A stretch of 64,000 nucleotides of DNA from Bacillus sp. WMMC1349 (GCF_013155385.1 NZ_JABJUQ010000007.1:1-64000); one strand, 5' to 3'; counted from the first letter of the stretch, positions 54,205 through 61,213 are shown. The notes: a model not told the origin generated them from the letters alone. Made by a program: numbers and translations.

Positions 54205-54967
54205 CGAGATTGATAAATATTACATGTCAAATTCGCAATATAAAAGCTTTCTAAAGTGCGAGGCAGCAACTATGGCTGAGATTAAAGGAGAATGGAACCC
54301 TCCAACTTCGGAGGCCCTTCTCTTCGGCCAGTACGTTCATGCTTGGTTGGAAGGAGAACAGGCTTTTGATGAGTTTAAGAAAAACACGCCTTCTTTATTT
54401 ACTCAAAAAGGTCAACTATACAAGCAGTATCAATTGGCTGATTTGATGATTGAATCTATTCAAAATGACGACCTGTGTATGTTCGTTCTTTCAGGAGAAA
54501 AAGAAGTGATGATTACAGCAGAGTTGTTCGGTGTTCCTTGGAAAGGCAAGATTGACGTTTATAATCCTGCTGGCGGACGTTTCACGGATTTAAAAACTGC
54601 CCGATCCTTGCGCGAAAAAGTATGGGATTCAGAAATAGGTTATTGCTCTTTTGTAGAGGTAAACGGCTATATAACGCAAATGGCATTATATGCCGAAATC
54701 GAAAAACGGATGACAGGCCGTTCAGAATGGCTTGAACCGTTGATCGTTGGAGTATCAAAAGAAGATCCACCTGATAAAGCTGTAATCAATCTAGATGAAG
54801 CTCGAATGGAAATTGAACTTGAGGACGTTGAAAAGCGAATGGATCGCATTATTCAGGTGAAATACGGTGGAGAAAAGCCAAAGCGATGCGGACAATGCAA
54901 ATATTGCCGGTCTACTAATCAATTAAATTATATAATCCATTTTTCTGAACTGATTGAAAGTTATTGA
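54161..54967 (+). CDS. PD-(D/E)XK nuclease, DUF3799/RecE-like
   Basis: It has 268 residues from the ATG at 54161, behind the near-consensus AAGGCGGGTGA; an ATG at 54224 is an alternative. LTKENYYSNEIDKYYMSNSQ, then the Cas4/RecE-type core: LLFGQYVHAWLEG, WKGKIDVYNPAGGRFTDLKT (Asp and the D-x-K pair) and the C-terminal CGQCKYCR cluster. It likely acts as a 5'-3' exonuclease working with the protein encoded upstream. It follows that gene in a +2 frame with a long overlap. Confidence 0.78.
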   Translation: MRTVPRLTKENYYSNEIDKYYMSNSQYKSFLKCEAATMAEIKGEWNPPTSEALLFGQYVHAWLEGEQAFDEFKKNTPSLFTQKGQLYKQYQLADLMIESIQNDDLCMFVLSGEKEVMITAELFGVPWKGKIDVYNPAGGRFTDLKTARSLREKVWDSEIGYCSFVEVNGYITQMALYAEIEKRMTGRSEWLEPLIVGVSKEDPPDKAVINLDEARMEIELEDVEKRMDRIIQVKYGGEKPKRCGQCKYCRSTNQLNYIIHFSELIESY

Positions 54968-54985
54968 TGAAAGGCGGCGTTTGAA

Positions 54986-55123
54986 ATGAGAAGACTCGCT
55001 CGCAAATGGTCGAGGATGTCGCAGAAACAGCAAGAAAGAATTGAGAATATCACGGCCGTCGTTCTTGCGGCTCTCCTATACGGATGGCATGTGTTAATAG
55101 GTTATCTAATCATTTCACTTTGA
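54986..55123 (+). CDS. Small single-span membrane protein
   Basis: It has 45 residues: MRRLARKWSRMSQKQQERIE, then a hydrophobic stretch (about 23-45: ITAVVLAALLYGWHVLIGYL). The start is ATG behind AAAGGCGGCGTTTGAA. Function is unknown; a basic cytoplasmic head and one helix would place it in the membrane. Confidence 0.55.
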   Translation: MRRLARKWSRMSQKQQERIENITAVVLAALLYGWHVLIGYLIISL

Positions 55124-55138
55124 AGGGAGAAACGTTAT

Positions 55139-55375
55139 ATGTGGGGAGTACATCAAAGATTAGCAGAATTATGGAACATTCAGAGCAATCAAAGGGCGCT
55201 GACTGAGGAAGAAATGAGCGAATTTAAAATCTGTCTGGATGCAAACATGCACAAGTGTCGTAAGGTAGCCGCCTTGAAAAACTTGTCGCTGCTTGCATCC
55301 ATGACAAATGATAATGACTGGCAGCACGAACTTTGCAACCAGATCGAGGAATTATATGCGGATTTCCACTCATAA
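55139..55375 (+). CDS. Conserved small phage protein (MWGVHQRLAELW family)
   Basis: It has 78 residues, all predicted helical; MWGVHQRLAELWNIQSNQRA and LASMTNDNDWQHELC form a pattern I have seen in many Bacillus phages (a DUF7667-like protein). The ATG follows TGAAGGGAGAAACGTTAT. It precedes the replication genes; its function is unknown. Confidence 0.65.
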   Translation: MWGVHQRLAELWNIQSNQRALTEEEMSEFKICLDANMHKCRKVAALKNLSLLASMTNDNDWQHELCNQIEELYADFHS

Positions 55376-55423
55376 AGAACGCAAGATATTCATTTAAAAA
55401 TGACTTAAAAGGAGGCCACGGCT

Positions 55424-56416
55424 TTGAACGGTTTGCTATTAGACGAATATCCCTTAATTGTCATTCCTTCTTTGGCAAAAGAAATCGGATTGAACGAAGC
55501 GATAGTTATTCAACAAGTCCATTATTGGTTAAAGTCTTCAGGCAAAGAAATAGAAGGTCGGAAATGGATTTATAACACCTACGACGAGTGGTTGGAGCAG
55601 TTCCCATTCTGGTCAAAAAGCACCTTGAGGCGAATCGTCTCGAGTCTTGAGGAATCTGGATTGTTGATTACAGGAAACTTCAACAAGATGAAAGCTGACA
55701 AAACAAAATGGTACTCAATTGATTATGACCGACTGTTCAAAATGAGCAGAGGGAGTGTTCAAAATGAACAGTCGGACTGCTCAAATTGGACACATGAGAG
55801 TGTTCAAAATGAACAGAGCAATACCAGAGACTACACAGAGACTACATCAGAGACTAACAATAAACCGAAAATTGAAAAACAGGATATCAGCAAAGATGAT
55901 TCATTTCAAAGTGAACTGAAATCAGTTGGACTTAAAAACACAAATCTTTCAAGTGTTGAAGAGATTGAAAAATTCACAGAACTGATGATTCAAAAAGAGA
56001 TTCTTCCAGTAGGGATCAAAACAAGTATCTTAGTTCAATATTTTGACTGCCTTCGACTTACTCGAACAACTGGGAAAATCTCAGCTAATGTCTTAAAAAA
56101 CCATGTTGAAAAAATGAGTAAGTACAACGTTGACCAGCTGCATTATGCAATGTGGATACATGTGGACAAATACGATGATCGAAACGAAAAATACACGCTT
56201 GGCATTCTTAGAAACACCGATGATCACGAAGCGCGGAAGGGTCTCATGAAATTGATGAATCAGGGAGGTAATCGGAAAGGTGAACAGTTTAGAAAATACC
56301 CTAAAGCAGTTGGAGAAATCGAATCCGAGCCTTGCCAGGAGGCTGAAAGACTCGAAGCACTTGCAAGGGAAAAAGGTTTATCCGGAAAGATACGAGACAC
56401 TTACTGTGATTTCTGA
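55424..56416 (+). CDS. DnaD-like phage replication initiator
   Basis: It has 330 residues from a TTG behind AAAGGAGGCCACGGCT. The N-terminal winged helix (about 10-110, IVIQQVHYWLKSSGKEIEGR, WSKSTLRRIVSSLEESGLLI) is of the phage initiator and DnaD N-domain type. A low-complexity Ser-, Asn- and Thr-rich linker follows, then a helical C-terminal domain. The linker DNA holds regularly spaced iterons, so the gene probably carries its own origin. Its end overlaps the helicase loader gene by 137 bp. Confidence 0.82.
   Translation: MNGLLLDEYPLIVIPSLAKEIGLNEAIVIQQVHYWLKSSGKEIEGRKWIYNTYDEWLEQFPFWSKSTLRRIVSSLEESGLLITGNFNKMKADKTKWYSIDYDRLFKMSRGSVQNEQSDCSNWTHESVQNEQSNTRDYTETTSETNNKPKIEKQDISKDDSFQSELKSVGLKNTNLSSVEEIEKFTELMIQKEILPVGIKTSILVQYFDCLRLTRTTGKISANVLKNHVEKMSKYNVDQLHYAMWIHVDKYDDRNEKYTLGILRNTDDHEARKGLMKLMNQGGNRKGEQFRKYPKAVGEIESEPCQEAERLEALAREKGLSGKIRDTYCDF
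55734..55816. other. Iteron cluster, candidate phage replication origin
   Basis: Four copies of a 16-bp element start at 55734, 55756, 55778 and 55801: TGTTCAAAATGAGCAG, TGTTCAAAATGAACAG, TGCTCAAATTGGACAC and TGTTCAAAATGAACAG. The 22, 22 and 23 bp steps equal two helical turns. The second and fourth contain a perfect palindrome TGTTCA-AAA-TGAACA. Position inside the initiator gene matches lambda-type origins. Confidence 0.65.
55825..55857. repeat. Short direct repeats beside the iterons
   Basis: CAGAGACTAC at 55825-55834 and 55836-55845 and CAGAGACTAA at 55848-55857. They may be part of the origin or simply reflect the repeated Thr- and Glu-rich linker (RDYTETTSETNN). Confidence 0.55.
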
Positions 56417-57188
56417 GGAAAGCTGCATTTACAAGCAATGTGACGGGTCGGGGCTTATCTGGATTAAGGATCATCAAGAAAATATAGAGTTCATGAAAGA
56501 ATGTCCTTGCAAGGCTGTAAAACTTTTAGAAAAAAAGCTGTTGGGCGCTCGGTTGCCGGAAGAATTTAAAGATGTCACCTTAAACTCATTTGAAGTTGAT
56601 GTGTATGAAAAGGACATCTCAAAAGAACGAGCAGCCAATGCAAAACGAATTGCTAAAAACTATATTCTGAAATTCGAGCAAATGCAGGAGCAGGGCAAAG
56701 GCTTATATTTTTACAGCCATGAAAAAGGGAGTGGGAAAACGAGACTGGCCGCAAGCATTATGAAGGCTATTACTAAAATGTACGACAAGTCAGAGAGTCC
56801 ATTGAGAATCATTTATTCGTCAACAGCTGACTTGATTGGAGAAATCAAAAAGACTTTTGAAGAGGGTTCGAAGATAAAAACATCTGACATTATAGAGGCT
56901 GCAAAAACAGCAGATTTGGCTATCTTTGATGATATCGGTGTAGAGAACGTGAAAGGTTGGATTGAAGAAACGTTCACTCGCATTCTGGAATTTAGACTCC
57001 AAAATAAAAAACCGACCATTTTCACAAGCAATTTAGGAATTGATGAACTGGACAAAAAGTATCCAGATGGTCGCATCAGTAGCAGGGTTGAAAAACTTGC
57101 CTTTCCTGTCAGGATGCCAGACGAGAAGATCAGAAGTAAGATTGCAAAACAAGAAAATGAACAGCTACTGCAAACACTTTTTGAATAA
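56280..57188 (+). CDS. DnaC-like helicase loader ATPase
   Basis: It has 302 residues. Cys residues at 49, 54, 75 and 77 may form a zinc site, followed by an AAA+ domain with Walker A G150SGKT154, Walker B LAIFDDIG (213-220), sensor motif TIFTSNLGIDELD and the Arg-finger region GRISSRVEKL. It loads the host replicative helicase at the phage origin. The start is GTG at 56280 behind GGGAGGTAATCGGAAAG, 137 bp inside the initiator gene. Internal later starts would remove the N-terminal domain. Confidence 0.88.
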   Translation: MNSLENTLKQLEKSNPSLARRLKDSKHLQGKKVYPERYETLTVISEESCIYKQCDGSGLIWIKDHQENIEFMKECPCKAVKLLEKKLLGARLPEEFKDVTLNSFEVDVYEKDISKERAANAKRIAKNYILKFEQMQEQGKGLYFYSHEKGSGKTRLAASIMKAITKMYDKSESPLRIIYSSTADLIGEIKKTFEEGSKIKTSDIIEAAKTADLAIFDDIGVENVKGWIEETFTRILEFRLQNKKPTIFTSNLGIDELDKKYPDGRISSRVEKLAFPVRMPDEKIRSKIAKQENEQLLQTLFE

Positions 57189-57199
57189 GGGGAGTAACT

Positions 57200-57349
57200 A
57201 TGAAAAACTATCAAATCATTCCTTTGATGTCAGGAGTATACGAATTGTCGCCAAGGAAGACAGGGAAAGGAAAAGACCTGACACCAGTTATCAAAATGCT
57301 AGAAGCGAAAATGCGCGAAATGGAAAAAACGATAAAGGAGAGCGCCTAA
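57200..57349 (+). CDS. Small phage protein, 49 residues
   Basis: MKNYQIIPLMSGVYELSPRK begins the frame and the rest is a basic helix (KMLEAKMREMEKTIKESA). ATG behind ATAAGGGGAGTAACT. Stop and next start overlap (TAATG). No family is recognised. Confidence 0.6.
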   Translation: MKNYQIIPLMSGVYELSPRKTGKGKDLTPVIKMLEAKMREMEKTIKESA

Positions 57350-57558
57350 TGGGTGTTTATATCATGCTTGATCATTGCAATTTTGATTGGAAGCCGGAGG
57401 AAGTTGAAAAAATTGAATCTTACTGGCAGGGCGGTTTACCCATTGAAAGAATTGCAAAGATCGTGAAACGGCCGGTAAAAGAAGTCTTTCTCTTACTCTA
57501 TGACCGTGCGGAATTGGGGCATATCAGGGAAAGAGAAGGCGGGATATTCGGTGCTTGA
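57349..57558 (+). CDS. Small phage helix-turn-helix-like protein
   Basis: It has 69 residues from the ATG at 57349 behind AAAGGAGAGCGCCTA. The segment QGGLPIERIAKIVKRPVKEV resembles the HTH of sigma-factor-like or terminase-linked small proteins. A longer in-frame ORF begins inside the loader gene but lacks a site. Its role is unknown. Confidence 0.6.
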   Translation: MGVYIMLDHCNFDWKPEEVEKIESYWQGGLPIERIAKIVKRPVKEVFLLLYDRAELGHIREREGGIFGA

Positions 57559-57646
57559 GCAAATAAAAGCTGCATTTGAAATCATATTGCTAGCTGGATA
57601 CAGAGAAAAACAGATTCAGCAGTGGATTGAGGATGATGGGAGGTAA
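57551..57646 (+). CDS. Very small phage ORF, 31 residues
   Basis: MLEQIKAAFEIILLAGYREK, then QIQQWIEDDGR. GTG start with AAGGCGGGATATTCG just upstream and an 8-bp overlap with the previous gene. The short helical product and tight packing argue for translation, but this is weak evidence. Confidence 0.35.
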   Translation: MLEQIKAAFEIILLAGYREKQIQQWIEDDGR

Positions 57647-57651
57647 GGAGA

Positions 57652-58077
57652 ATGATCACCCTTAACATACCCGTTACACCAATGGGAGCCGTTCGAATGA
57701 CTGGGCGTGGCAAATTCGTAAAAAATAACGCTCAACGGTACTTAGCGTATAAAGACTTCATCAAGTGGGAAGTAAAGAAGCAGATAAAAAGCGAACCTTT
57801 TGAGTCGGGAGCGCTTCATGTAGATATAACTTTCGTTATGCCCATTCCAAAAAGCTGGTCAAAGAAAAAACAGCAGCAATCCATCGGTAGGCTACATACC
57901 AAAAAGCCGGACATCGACAATCTTGTGAAAGGTGTGTTCGATGCTCTAAATAAAATCGCTTGGAATGATGATAACCAAGTTTCAGAAGTGACTGCTTGTA
58001 AAAAGTACGGTGAAAAGCCAGGAATTGAAGTTCAGATCACAAGGACGACAGAAGAATGGGAACAGCTAAGCGTCTGA
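57652..58077 (+). CDS. rusA: RusA-family Holliday junction resolvase
   Basis: Cuts four-way DNA junctions to resolve recombination intermediates before packaging. It has 141 residues. MITLNIPVTPMGAVRMTGRG is the N-terminus, and the catalytic cluster KPDIDNLVKGVFDALNKIAW holds D87 and D89, with D106-D107 in NDDNQV. The ATG follows GGGAGGTAAGGAGA. It fits with the upstream nuclease/annealing pair and resembles the skin element YqaN. Confidence 0.88.
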   Translation: MITLNIPVTPMGAVRMTGRGKFVKNNAQRYLAYKDFIKWEVKKQIKSEPFESGALHVDITFVMPIPKSWSKKKQQQSIGRLHTKKPDIDNLVKGVFDALNKIAWNDDNQVSEVTACKKYGEKPGIEVQITRTTEEWEQLSV

Positions 58078-58268
58078 TTATACGCTATAAAAACGATTAC
58101 GGGCGCACTGTGGGGCATAACACCCTTTGGGTGAACATTGATAGTCTAATAGAGTTAAAACGTCGCTACGGCTTTTTAAACGACGATTTAGAGTATATTG
58201 AAATCGAGGGCGTTGAATACGATCTCGACAAGGTAAGGGCAGCACTCAAAAGAAAAGGTTATCAATGA
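58056..58268 (+). CDS. Small phage protein, 70 residues
   Basis: MGTAKRLIIRYKNDYGRTVG, then the acidic NDDLEYIEIEGVEYDLDKVR suggest a small alpha/beta fold. It starts inside rusA (22-bp overlap) with GAAGAAT as a weak site. Function is unknown. Confidence 0.55.
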   Translation: MGTAKRLIIRYKNDYGRTVGHNTLWVNIDSLIELKRRYGFLNDDLEYIEIEGVEYDLDKVRAALKRKGYQ

Positions 58269-58388
58269 CAATTAACTTTCCGTAAAAATGCAAGTAAACA
58301 GCGGAAAGGTAGATAAAATCTAGGTTCTGAATGTCGATTTTTGACGGAATACGATGAAAAGAAAACGCTTTTTTTAAGGGAGGTAAGC

Positions 58389-58565
58389 ATGACTAGGCGT
58401 GTTGTTCAGTGGATGGCAACAAACTATGATTCTGAAAATCTACAGGTGATTACCGTTTTTGAAGAAGGGTTAAATAAACAAGCTGCTAAATGTCAAACAC
58501 CGTTCTGTAGAAGGCATGGTGTGCTTTACAGAAACAAAGGGGGAAACAATTATGAGTTCAAGTAG
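58389..58565 (+). CDS. Small phage protein, 58 residues
   Basis: MTRRVVQWMATNYDSENLQV opens the frame; a CQTPFC pair near residues 35-40 could bind metal. ATG behind AAGGGAGGTAAGC, a strong site. The 120-bp gap upstream contains no convincing gene. It overlaps the next gene by 14 bp. Confidence 0.55.
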   Translation: MTRRVVQWMATNYDSENLQVITVFEEGLNKQAAKCQTPFCRRHGVLYRNKGGNNYEFK

Positions 58566-58716
58566 AAACTGGAGATTGCCGGGTGAAGTCAAAGTTTGGA
58601 GGATGACGGAGAGAGAACGTCAAGCATACATCAAAAAGCATCCAATCATCTTCAGAGAGGATCTAAAACCGTCACCAGCTTTCACAATGGAAAAATGGGA
58701 CTATAGACTCTATTAA
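58552..58716 (+). CDS. Small phage protein, 54 residues
   Basis: MSSSRNWRLPGEVKVWRMTE begins the frame, and IIFREDLKPSPAFTMEKWDY ends it. ATG behind AAAGGGGGAAACAATT. Basic and soluble; no family is recognised. Confidence 0.55.
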   Translation: MSSSRNWRLPGEVKVWRMTERERQAYIKKHPIIFREDLKPSPAFTMEKWDYRLY

Positions 58717-58721
58717 AAATG

Positions 58722-58752
58722 AAAAAAGCACCGAAGCAGCTGCCTCTGTGCC
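58722..58752 (-). terminator. Second terminator oriented against the early operon
   Basis: GCACcGAaGCAGCTGCcTCtGTGC forms a stem with internal mismatches, and its T run exists only on the minus strand. It again faces leftward transcription. Confidence 0.5.
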
Positions 58753-58797
58753 TTGATATGAACTGGTACTTCTATCATAGCACAGGGGGACTGTCAG

Positions 58798-59001
58798 GTG
58801 AACAAACCTAAAGAAATTTCTATCAATGATGATCTCACATTCTCAGGGAAGATTGAGCCGAACAAGCTCATGGTACTGATCGTGGACGGCTCAACAGGGA
58901 CAGTTAAGACAACCGATGTCCCATTCCATGGCCAATTAACAATTGAAACAGTCAACGGAAAATTCAAACGTTTAGATCATAAAATCGGATTCAAATTATA
59001 G
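58798..59001 (+). CDS. XtrA-like phage protein
   Basis: It has 67 residues. The pattern KPKEISINDDLTFSGKIEP, MVLIVDGSTGTVKTTDVPFH and GQLTIETVNGKFKR agrees with the XtrA/YqaO family of PBSX and skin as I remember it; the function is unknown. GTG start with a weak GGGGGACTGTCAG site. This is one of several links to the PBSX/skin group. Confidence 0.6.
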   Translation: MNKPKEISINDDLTFSGKIEPNKLMVLIVDGSTGTVKTTDVPFHGQLTIETVNGKFKRLDHKIGFKL

Positions 59002-59033
59002 CAGGGGATTTTCCCTGTATGGGGAGGAACAAA

Positions 59034-59255
59034 ATGAAAACGATCAAGTCAATATCTTATCATTCAGATACTTATGTTGTTGGCGAAGCATACAAACCGC
59101 CAAGTTTCACTGACGGGGCAACGGTAACAAGCATTACTGATAATCGAAACGCTTTTCGACATAACGATGGAGGTTTTGAGGTTCGTTTTGATACAGGGGA
59201 TATATTACGGATTCACTCAAATGATGTGGTTGTTCATTTTGAGCCTATGGAATAA
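59034..59255 (+). CDS. Small phage protein, 73 residues
   Basis: MKTIKSISYHSDTYVVGEAY opens the frame; TDNRNAFRHNDGGFEVRFDT and RIHSNDVVVHFEP indicate a beta-rich fold. The ATG at 59034 follows GGGGAGGAACAAA. No function is recognised. Confidence 0.6.
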   Translation: MKTIKSISYHSDTYVVGEAYKPPSFTDGATVTSITDNRNAFRHNDGGFEVRFDTGDILRIHSNDVVVHFEPME

Positions 59256-59282
59256 CACTCCGTAGTAAAGGAAGTGACAAAA

Positions 59283-59426
59283 ATGAAAGAGTGTTCAAAT
59301 TGTGGTGATGAATTTCAAACAGATGAAGGTTATCCAACTAATCAAAAAAACAGGTTTGAATGTTGTTGTTCGCTAAGCTGTTGGCTTGAGTTTATAGATG
59401 AAGCGCCTTGGAAAGAAGAAAGCTGA
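59283..59426 (+). CDS. Small Cys-rich zinc-ribbon-like protein
   Basis: It has 47 residues: MKECSNCGDEFQTDEGYPTN, then FECCCSLSCWLEFIDEAPWK. CSNC and C-x3-C pairs fit a small zinc ribbon. ATG behind AAAGGAAGTGACAAA. Such proteins are often phage DNA- or RNA-binding accessories. Confidence 0.55.
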   Translation: MKECSNCGDEFQTDEGYPTNQKNRFECCCSLSCWLEFIDEAPWKEES

Positions 59427-59440
59427 CTAAATCACAGTTT

Positions 59441-59476
59441 AAGAAAATAACGCCATAGTGTTCAGTGGTAGTTGAC
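59441..59476. repeat. Left copy of the direct repeat flanking the methylase
   Basis: AAGAAAATAACGCCATAGTG followed by TTCAGTGGTAGTTGAC. The right copy is at 60330-60363. The copies match at roughly 31 of 36 positions, allowing two single-base gaps. Confidence 0.75.
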
Positions 59477-59504
59477 TCAAATTGTTAAGTAAGGAGGATT
59501 GTAA

Positions 59505-60314
59505 ATGACTACAGTTTCACCTTTGATATGGTTCGGAGGAAAAGGCAAGCAAGCAGAGTATATTATAAGCAAAATGCCGGGGCACAAAGTCTATATTGAG
59601 CCATTCGGAGGAGCTGCACATGTTATCTCACAAAAGAGCAGGATTAACCATGAGGTCTATAACGACATTGATGGGATTGTTGTGAATTTCATTCTCCAAT
59701 CCATTGAGAATACAGAAAACCTTATTGAAAGGTGCTCAGTACTTCCGTACAGCCGTGAGTTATATGAGAAGTACAGAAAAGAAGAAATGCCTCGAGATCC
59801 ATTAGAGAGGGCTGTAAGATTCTTTTACTTAAATCGGTCAGCCATATCAAAGGGGAACTCAGAGGAAGTACCAAAAACAGGATGGAGGCATAGCACCAGC
59901 TCGAGTCAAAATCCGGCAATGGGATATGTAAATGCATGTGAGAAAATAAGGACTTTCGCAAAACGGGTGCAGGGTGTAATGATTGAAAGGCTGGATTTTA
60001 GAACCATCATCGAAAAGTACGACTCGGCCGAGGCATTGTTTTATGTTGATCCACCCTATGTAGGGCGAGAGAAGTTTTACGCAGGAGGGTTTACATTAAA
60101 AGACCATTACGAGCTTGGAGAACTGCTCAATTCAGTTCAAGGGAAAGTGATTGTTTCTTACTACGATGATCCAATAATCAATGACATATACGGGCACTGG
60201 AACATAGAAAGGCATGGAGCATTTAAACAGGCTGTAGGCGGTCAGAATGTAGGTGGCCAAGCAGAGGAATTGTTAATAATGAATTACGAAACAAAGCAAC
60301 TGAGTTTATTTTAG
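59505..60314 (+). CDS. Dam-type DNA adenine-N6 methyltransferase (D12 class)
   Basis: Transfers methyl from SAM to adenine in DNA. It has 269 residues. SAM-binding segments are PLIWFGGKGKQAEYI (FGGKG 10-14) and IEPFGGAAHV (34-39); the catalytic motif DPPY is at 182-185. The target site cannot be read from sequence, and no cognate restriction gene is seen nearby, so protection against host restriction or gene control are both possible. ATG behind TAAGGAGGATTGTAA. It is flanked by imperfect direct repeats, suggesting a movable cassette. Confidence 0.9.
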   Translation: MTTVSPLIWFGGKGKQAEYIISKMPGHKVYIEPFGGAAHVISQKSRINHEVYNDIDGIVVNFILQSIENTENLIERCSVLPYSRELYEKYRKEEMPRDPLERAVRFFYLNRSAISKGNSEEVPKTGWRHSTSSSQNPAMGYVNACEKIRTFAKRVQGVMIERLDFRTIIEKYDSAEALFYVDPPYVGREKFYAGGFTLKDHYELGELLNSVQGKVIVSYYDDPIINDIYGHWNIERHGAFKQAVGGQNVGGQAEELLIMNYETKQLSLF

Positions 60315-60329
60315 GTGCTGCATAGTCCG

Positions 60330-60363
60330 AAGAAAAAGCGCCATATGTTCAGTCGTAGTTGAC
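60330..60363. repeat. Right copy of the direct repeat flanking the methylase
   Basis: AAGAAAAAGCGCCATATGTT followed by CAGTCGTAGTTGAC. Same orientation as the copy at 59441-59476. Confidence 0.75.
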
Positions 60364-60396
60364 AAAAATAGCGACATAAGAAAGGGCGGTTTAAAA

Positions 60397-60558
60397 ATGG
60401 AAAACGAACGTCAGAAACTGATCAAAAAAGCATCTGCGTTCTATGTTACTGGGCATGATCCAGATTTTGAAAAAATGACGAACGAGCAGATCGAGAATTA
60501 TATATTCATGATTGAAGAAACATTCAGGATGGCCTTTGACGAAGACGAGGGCGATTAA
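60397..60558 (+). CDS. Small acidic phage protein, 53 residues
   Basis: MENERQKLIKKASAFYVTGH opens the frame; DFEKMTNEQIENYIFMIEET is predicted helical and the C-terminus is acidic (FDEDEGD). ATG behind AAAGGGCGGTTTAAAA. The next gene overlaps it. No function is recognised. Confidence 0.6.
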   Translation: MENERQKLIKKASAFYVTGHDPDFEKMTNEQIENYIFMIEETFRMAFDEDEGD

Positions 60559-60874
60559 AATAAAAGAACTTAAGGTTATAAAAGGGGTGTTGATTGTTCT
60601 TGGCAGTGGCTTCTTGACAGGCTATCTATGGGTGTATAAACCCGAAATCGGAGAATACTCGCTGATCATAGGCATCACAATGTGCGCTGTGATCATGACA
60701 GCTGTTGATATCTGGTTCTTTAAAACAATTTTCTTTCTCCTGTGTGGAAGCTGCCTTGTTCTTTATGTTGCTCGATTTATTGATGATTTTAAGCAGCTCA
60801 TTACGATGTTATTAATTATGGTTCCTATGGCTTCTGCGATGTTTTTGCATGTGGCAGAGGAGGAGGCAACATAG
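60512..60874 (+). CDS. Small phage membrane protein
   Basis: Up to 120 residues with three to four hydrophobic segments (GVLIVLGSGFLTGYLWVYK, SLIIGITMCAVIMTAVDIWF, FFLLCGSCLVLYVARF, LITMLLIMVPMASAMFL). The start is uncertain: TTG 60512 gives the full frame but overlaps the previous gene, while GTG 60587 would give a protein starting at the first helix. Holin-like size, but far from any lysis gene; function unknown. Confidence 0.55.
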   Translation: MKKHSGWPLTKTRAIKIKELKVIKGVLIVLGSGFLTGYLWVYKPEIGEYSLIIGITMCAVIMTAVDIWFFKTIFFLLCGSCLVLYVARFIDDFKQLITMLLIMVPMASAMFLHVAEEEAT

Positions 60875-60921
60875 AGAGATTTCAAGAATATGATATCAGA
60901 GAAAGAGAAGCAGGAGCATGA

Positions 60922-61095
60922 TTAGTCCTGCTCTTGCTTTCTTTTATATCTTTTCCATAATTCATCAAGTGTGAAAACTACAATACCAAGAACAATTAAA
61001 ACAATGGTTGTCACAGTAGGGGAAGTATTCTTTTTAACATTAAACATTAGTATTGCACCTAAAGCTCCAAGTATAAAACTCGCAAGCACTTTCAT
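60922..61095 (-). CDS. Small two-helix membrane protein, candidate immunity protein
   Basis: It has 57 residues: MKVLASFILGALGAILMFNV (helix 1), TTIVLIVLGIVVFTL (helix 2), then a basic tail ELWKRYKRKQEQD. It is the only minus-strand gene in this part of the prophage. Its start is preceded by GAAGGGTTTGATATTT. It is divergent from a secreted-protein gene and its promoter overlaps that gene's promoter. Size, topology and context resemble small bacteriocin-immunity proteins; this is inference. Confidence 0.6.
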   Translation of the reverse strand: MKVLASFILGALGAILMFNVKKNTSPTVTTIVLIVLGIVVFTLDELWKRYKRKQEQD

Positions 61096-61139
61096 ATAAA
61101 TATCAAACCCTTCTAAATTTTCTATAAATTTTAATAAAA

Positions 61140-61172
61140 ATTATACCAAACAGTTACAAAAAAATGTATAAT
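61140..61172. promoter_or_regulatory. Overlapping divergent promoters
   Basis: Minus strand: extended -10 TGGTATAAT at 61148-61140 for the small membrane protein. Plus strand: TATAAT at 61167-61172 for the secreted protein. With 17-bp spacers each -35 would fall on the opposite promoter's -10, so the two cannot be used at once. Both -35 boxes are weak. Confidence 0.5.
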
Positions 61173-61213
61173 TATTTGTGGGCCCATAAAATTACAGGAG
61201 AGGATGTTTTTGA

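Noticed and set aside
55756..55815. Iterons read as LexA boxes
   Set aside because: The half-sites are in the opposite order (GTTC...GAAC), not GAAC-N4-GTTC.
58269..58388. Coding potential between the 70- and 58-residue phage genes
   Set aside because: The in-frame extension upstream of 58389 lacks a start with a ribosome-binding site, while ATG 58389 has a strong one.
59470..59500. TTGAC at the end of the methylase repeats read as promoter -35
   Set aside because: No -10 follows at a usable distance; the next bases are the ribosome-binding site.
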